This document shows, piece after piece, positions 63,694 to 64,000 of a stretch of 64,000 bases of DNA. The notes under the pieces are model-generated. The model made no database searches, was not told where the DNA came from, and was given only the letters and a program-made list of their open reading frames with translations. The translations under genes were made by a program, and so were the position numbers. Positions within the stretch are counted from its first letter, which is position 1, and every line of letters starts with the position of its first letter. The stretch comes from Persicaria tinctoria (Eukaryota > Streptophyta > Magnoliopsida > Caryophyllales > Polygonaceae): assembly GCA_037127255.1 (NCBI GenBank), contig JBANSL010000009.1, positions 31,287,475 through 31,351,474 on the forward strand, in the 5' to 3' direction.

Positions 63694-64000
63694 TTCAACT
63701 TCGTATATATTTTGTTTTGCCTAATTATGCTTGATTTAGTTTTGCTAGCTAAGATTTGGTTTAATTGCTTGCTAAGAGATTATGCAATTATGTGTATAAT
63801 ATACATGTTGTAATGGAACATTGAATACATGTTTTAAATAAATTGAACATCTGCAATTGCTTGGTGAGATTATGTACTTCTGTCATATGTTGGTTAGAAG
63901 TAGTTTGTGAAATTATTGAAATACATGCCTTGATCTATGTTCTGCATTATGAAATTACAGAACATAGAGTGGATTTATAATTCCTTTCATCTGTTTTGTA
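63694..64000. other. AT-rich sequence after the second CACTA ORF
   Basis: No coding sequence recognised; probably an intron or 3' region of the CACTA element. Confidence 0.45.

Larger units (their letters stand above)
59669..64000 (+). mobile_element. CACTA (En/Spm) element, left end and coding part
   Basis: Begins CACTACCAAAAACACAGG, a CACTA-type terminus, followed by ~750 bp packed with AGCCACG/CGTGGCT subterminal repeats in both orientations (59,690-60,440). A leader exon, intron and TNP2 transposase follow. The right terminus (…GGTAGTG) is not in the window, so the element continues past 64,000. It inserted in gypsy-type DNA; the 3-bp duplication would start with GCC at 59,666-59,668. 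Confidence 0.92.

Overview
This window is eukaryotic, nuclear plant DNA, most likely from a dicot-type angiosperm. It holds one clearly intact host gene, a four-exon HY5 (bZIP photomorphogenesis factor) at 46,984-48,997. Almost everything else is transposable elements, many nested and many delimited here by target-site duplications (TSDs) read directly from the sequence. A plastid rpl2 intron/exon fragment (about 51.77-52.14 kb) fits nuclear DNA carrying organelle insertions.

Layout: 0.35-0.72 kb, four ~103-bp tandem repeats. 1.54-15.56 kb, a decayed minus-strand Ty1/copia element whose gag is split by a three-LTR/two-internal array (5,150-15,081, TSD TTAAC) of a non-autonomous Ty3/gypsy-type element primed by tRNA-Asp. 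15.93-16.39 kb, LINE 3' fragment. 17.54-18.40 kb, hAT-like non-autonomous element. 19.14-28.08 kb, a minus-strand LINE (A) interrupted by a 5.9-kb plus-strand LINE (B). 28.55-34.28 kb, minus-strand LINE (C) carrying an unusual third ORF. 34.61-37.83 kb, a PIF/Harbinger-like MITE containing a 5'-truncated LINE (D) that is open for 977 codons. 37.87-38.26 kb, a second MITE of the same kind. 38.51-46.42 kb, a 7.9-kb element with hAT-like ends carrying decayed plant-mobile-domain and Mutator-transposase/OTU-protease genes and a family of palindromes. 46.42-49.26 kb, HY5. 49.33-49.91 and 52.14-52.66 kb, two TRIM elements of one family. 50.26-50.50 kb, a Stowaway MITE. 53.86-59.67 kb, relatives of the gypsy-type element, including a solo LTR inside an LTR. 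59.67 kb to the end, a CACTA element whose TNP2 ORF runs into an unrelated coding start.

How it fits together: HY5 is the only gene expected to work for the plant. It sits between the 7.9-kb transposon (about 0.57 kb upstream of its ATG) and a TRIM (about 0.33 kb beyond its stop). The LINEs share one layout (EN-RT-zf-RVT-RNase H, conserved C-terminus ending near DLIRKDA) and keep inserting into one another.

The observations most worth follow-up are: the extra ORF of LINE C, joined to ORF1 and ORF2 by stop/start overlaps; the arrays of modular TCGA-NN-TCGA palindromes in the gypsy-type LTRs; the hAT-ended element with mobile-domain and MULE-OTU cargo and shared 20-bp palindromes upstream of both genes; and the intact tandem LTR array with matching outer TSDs.
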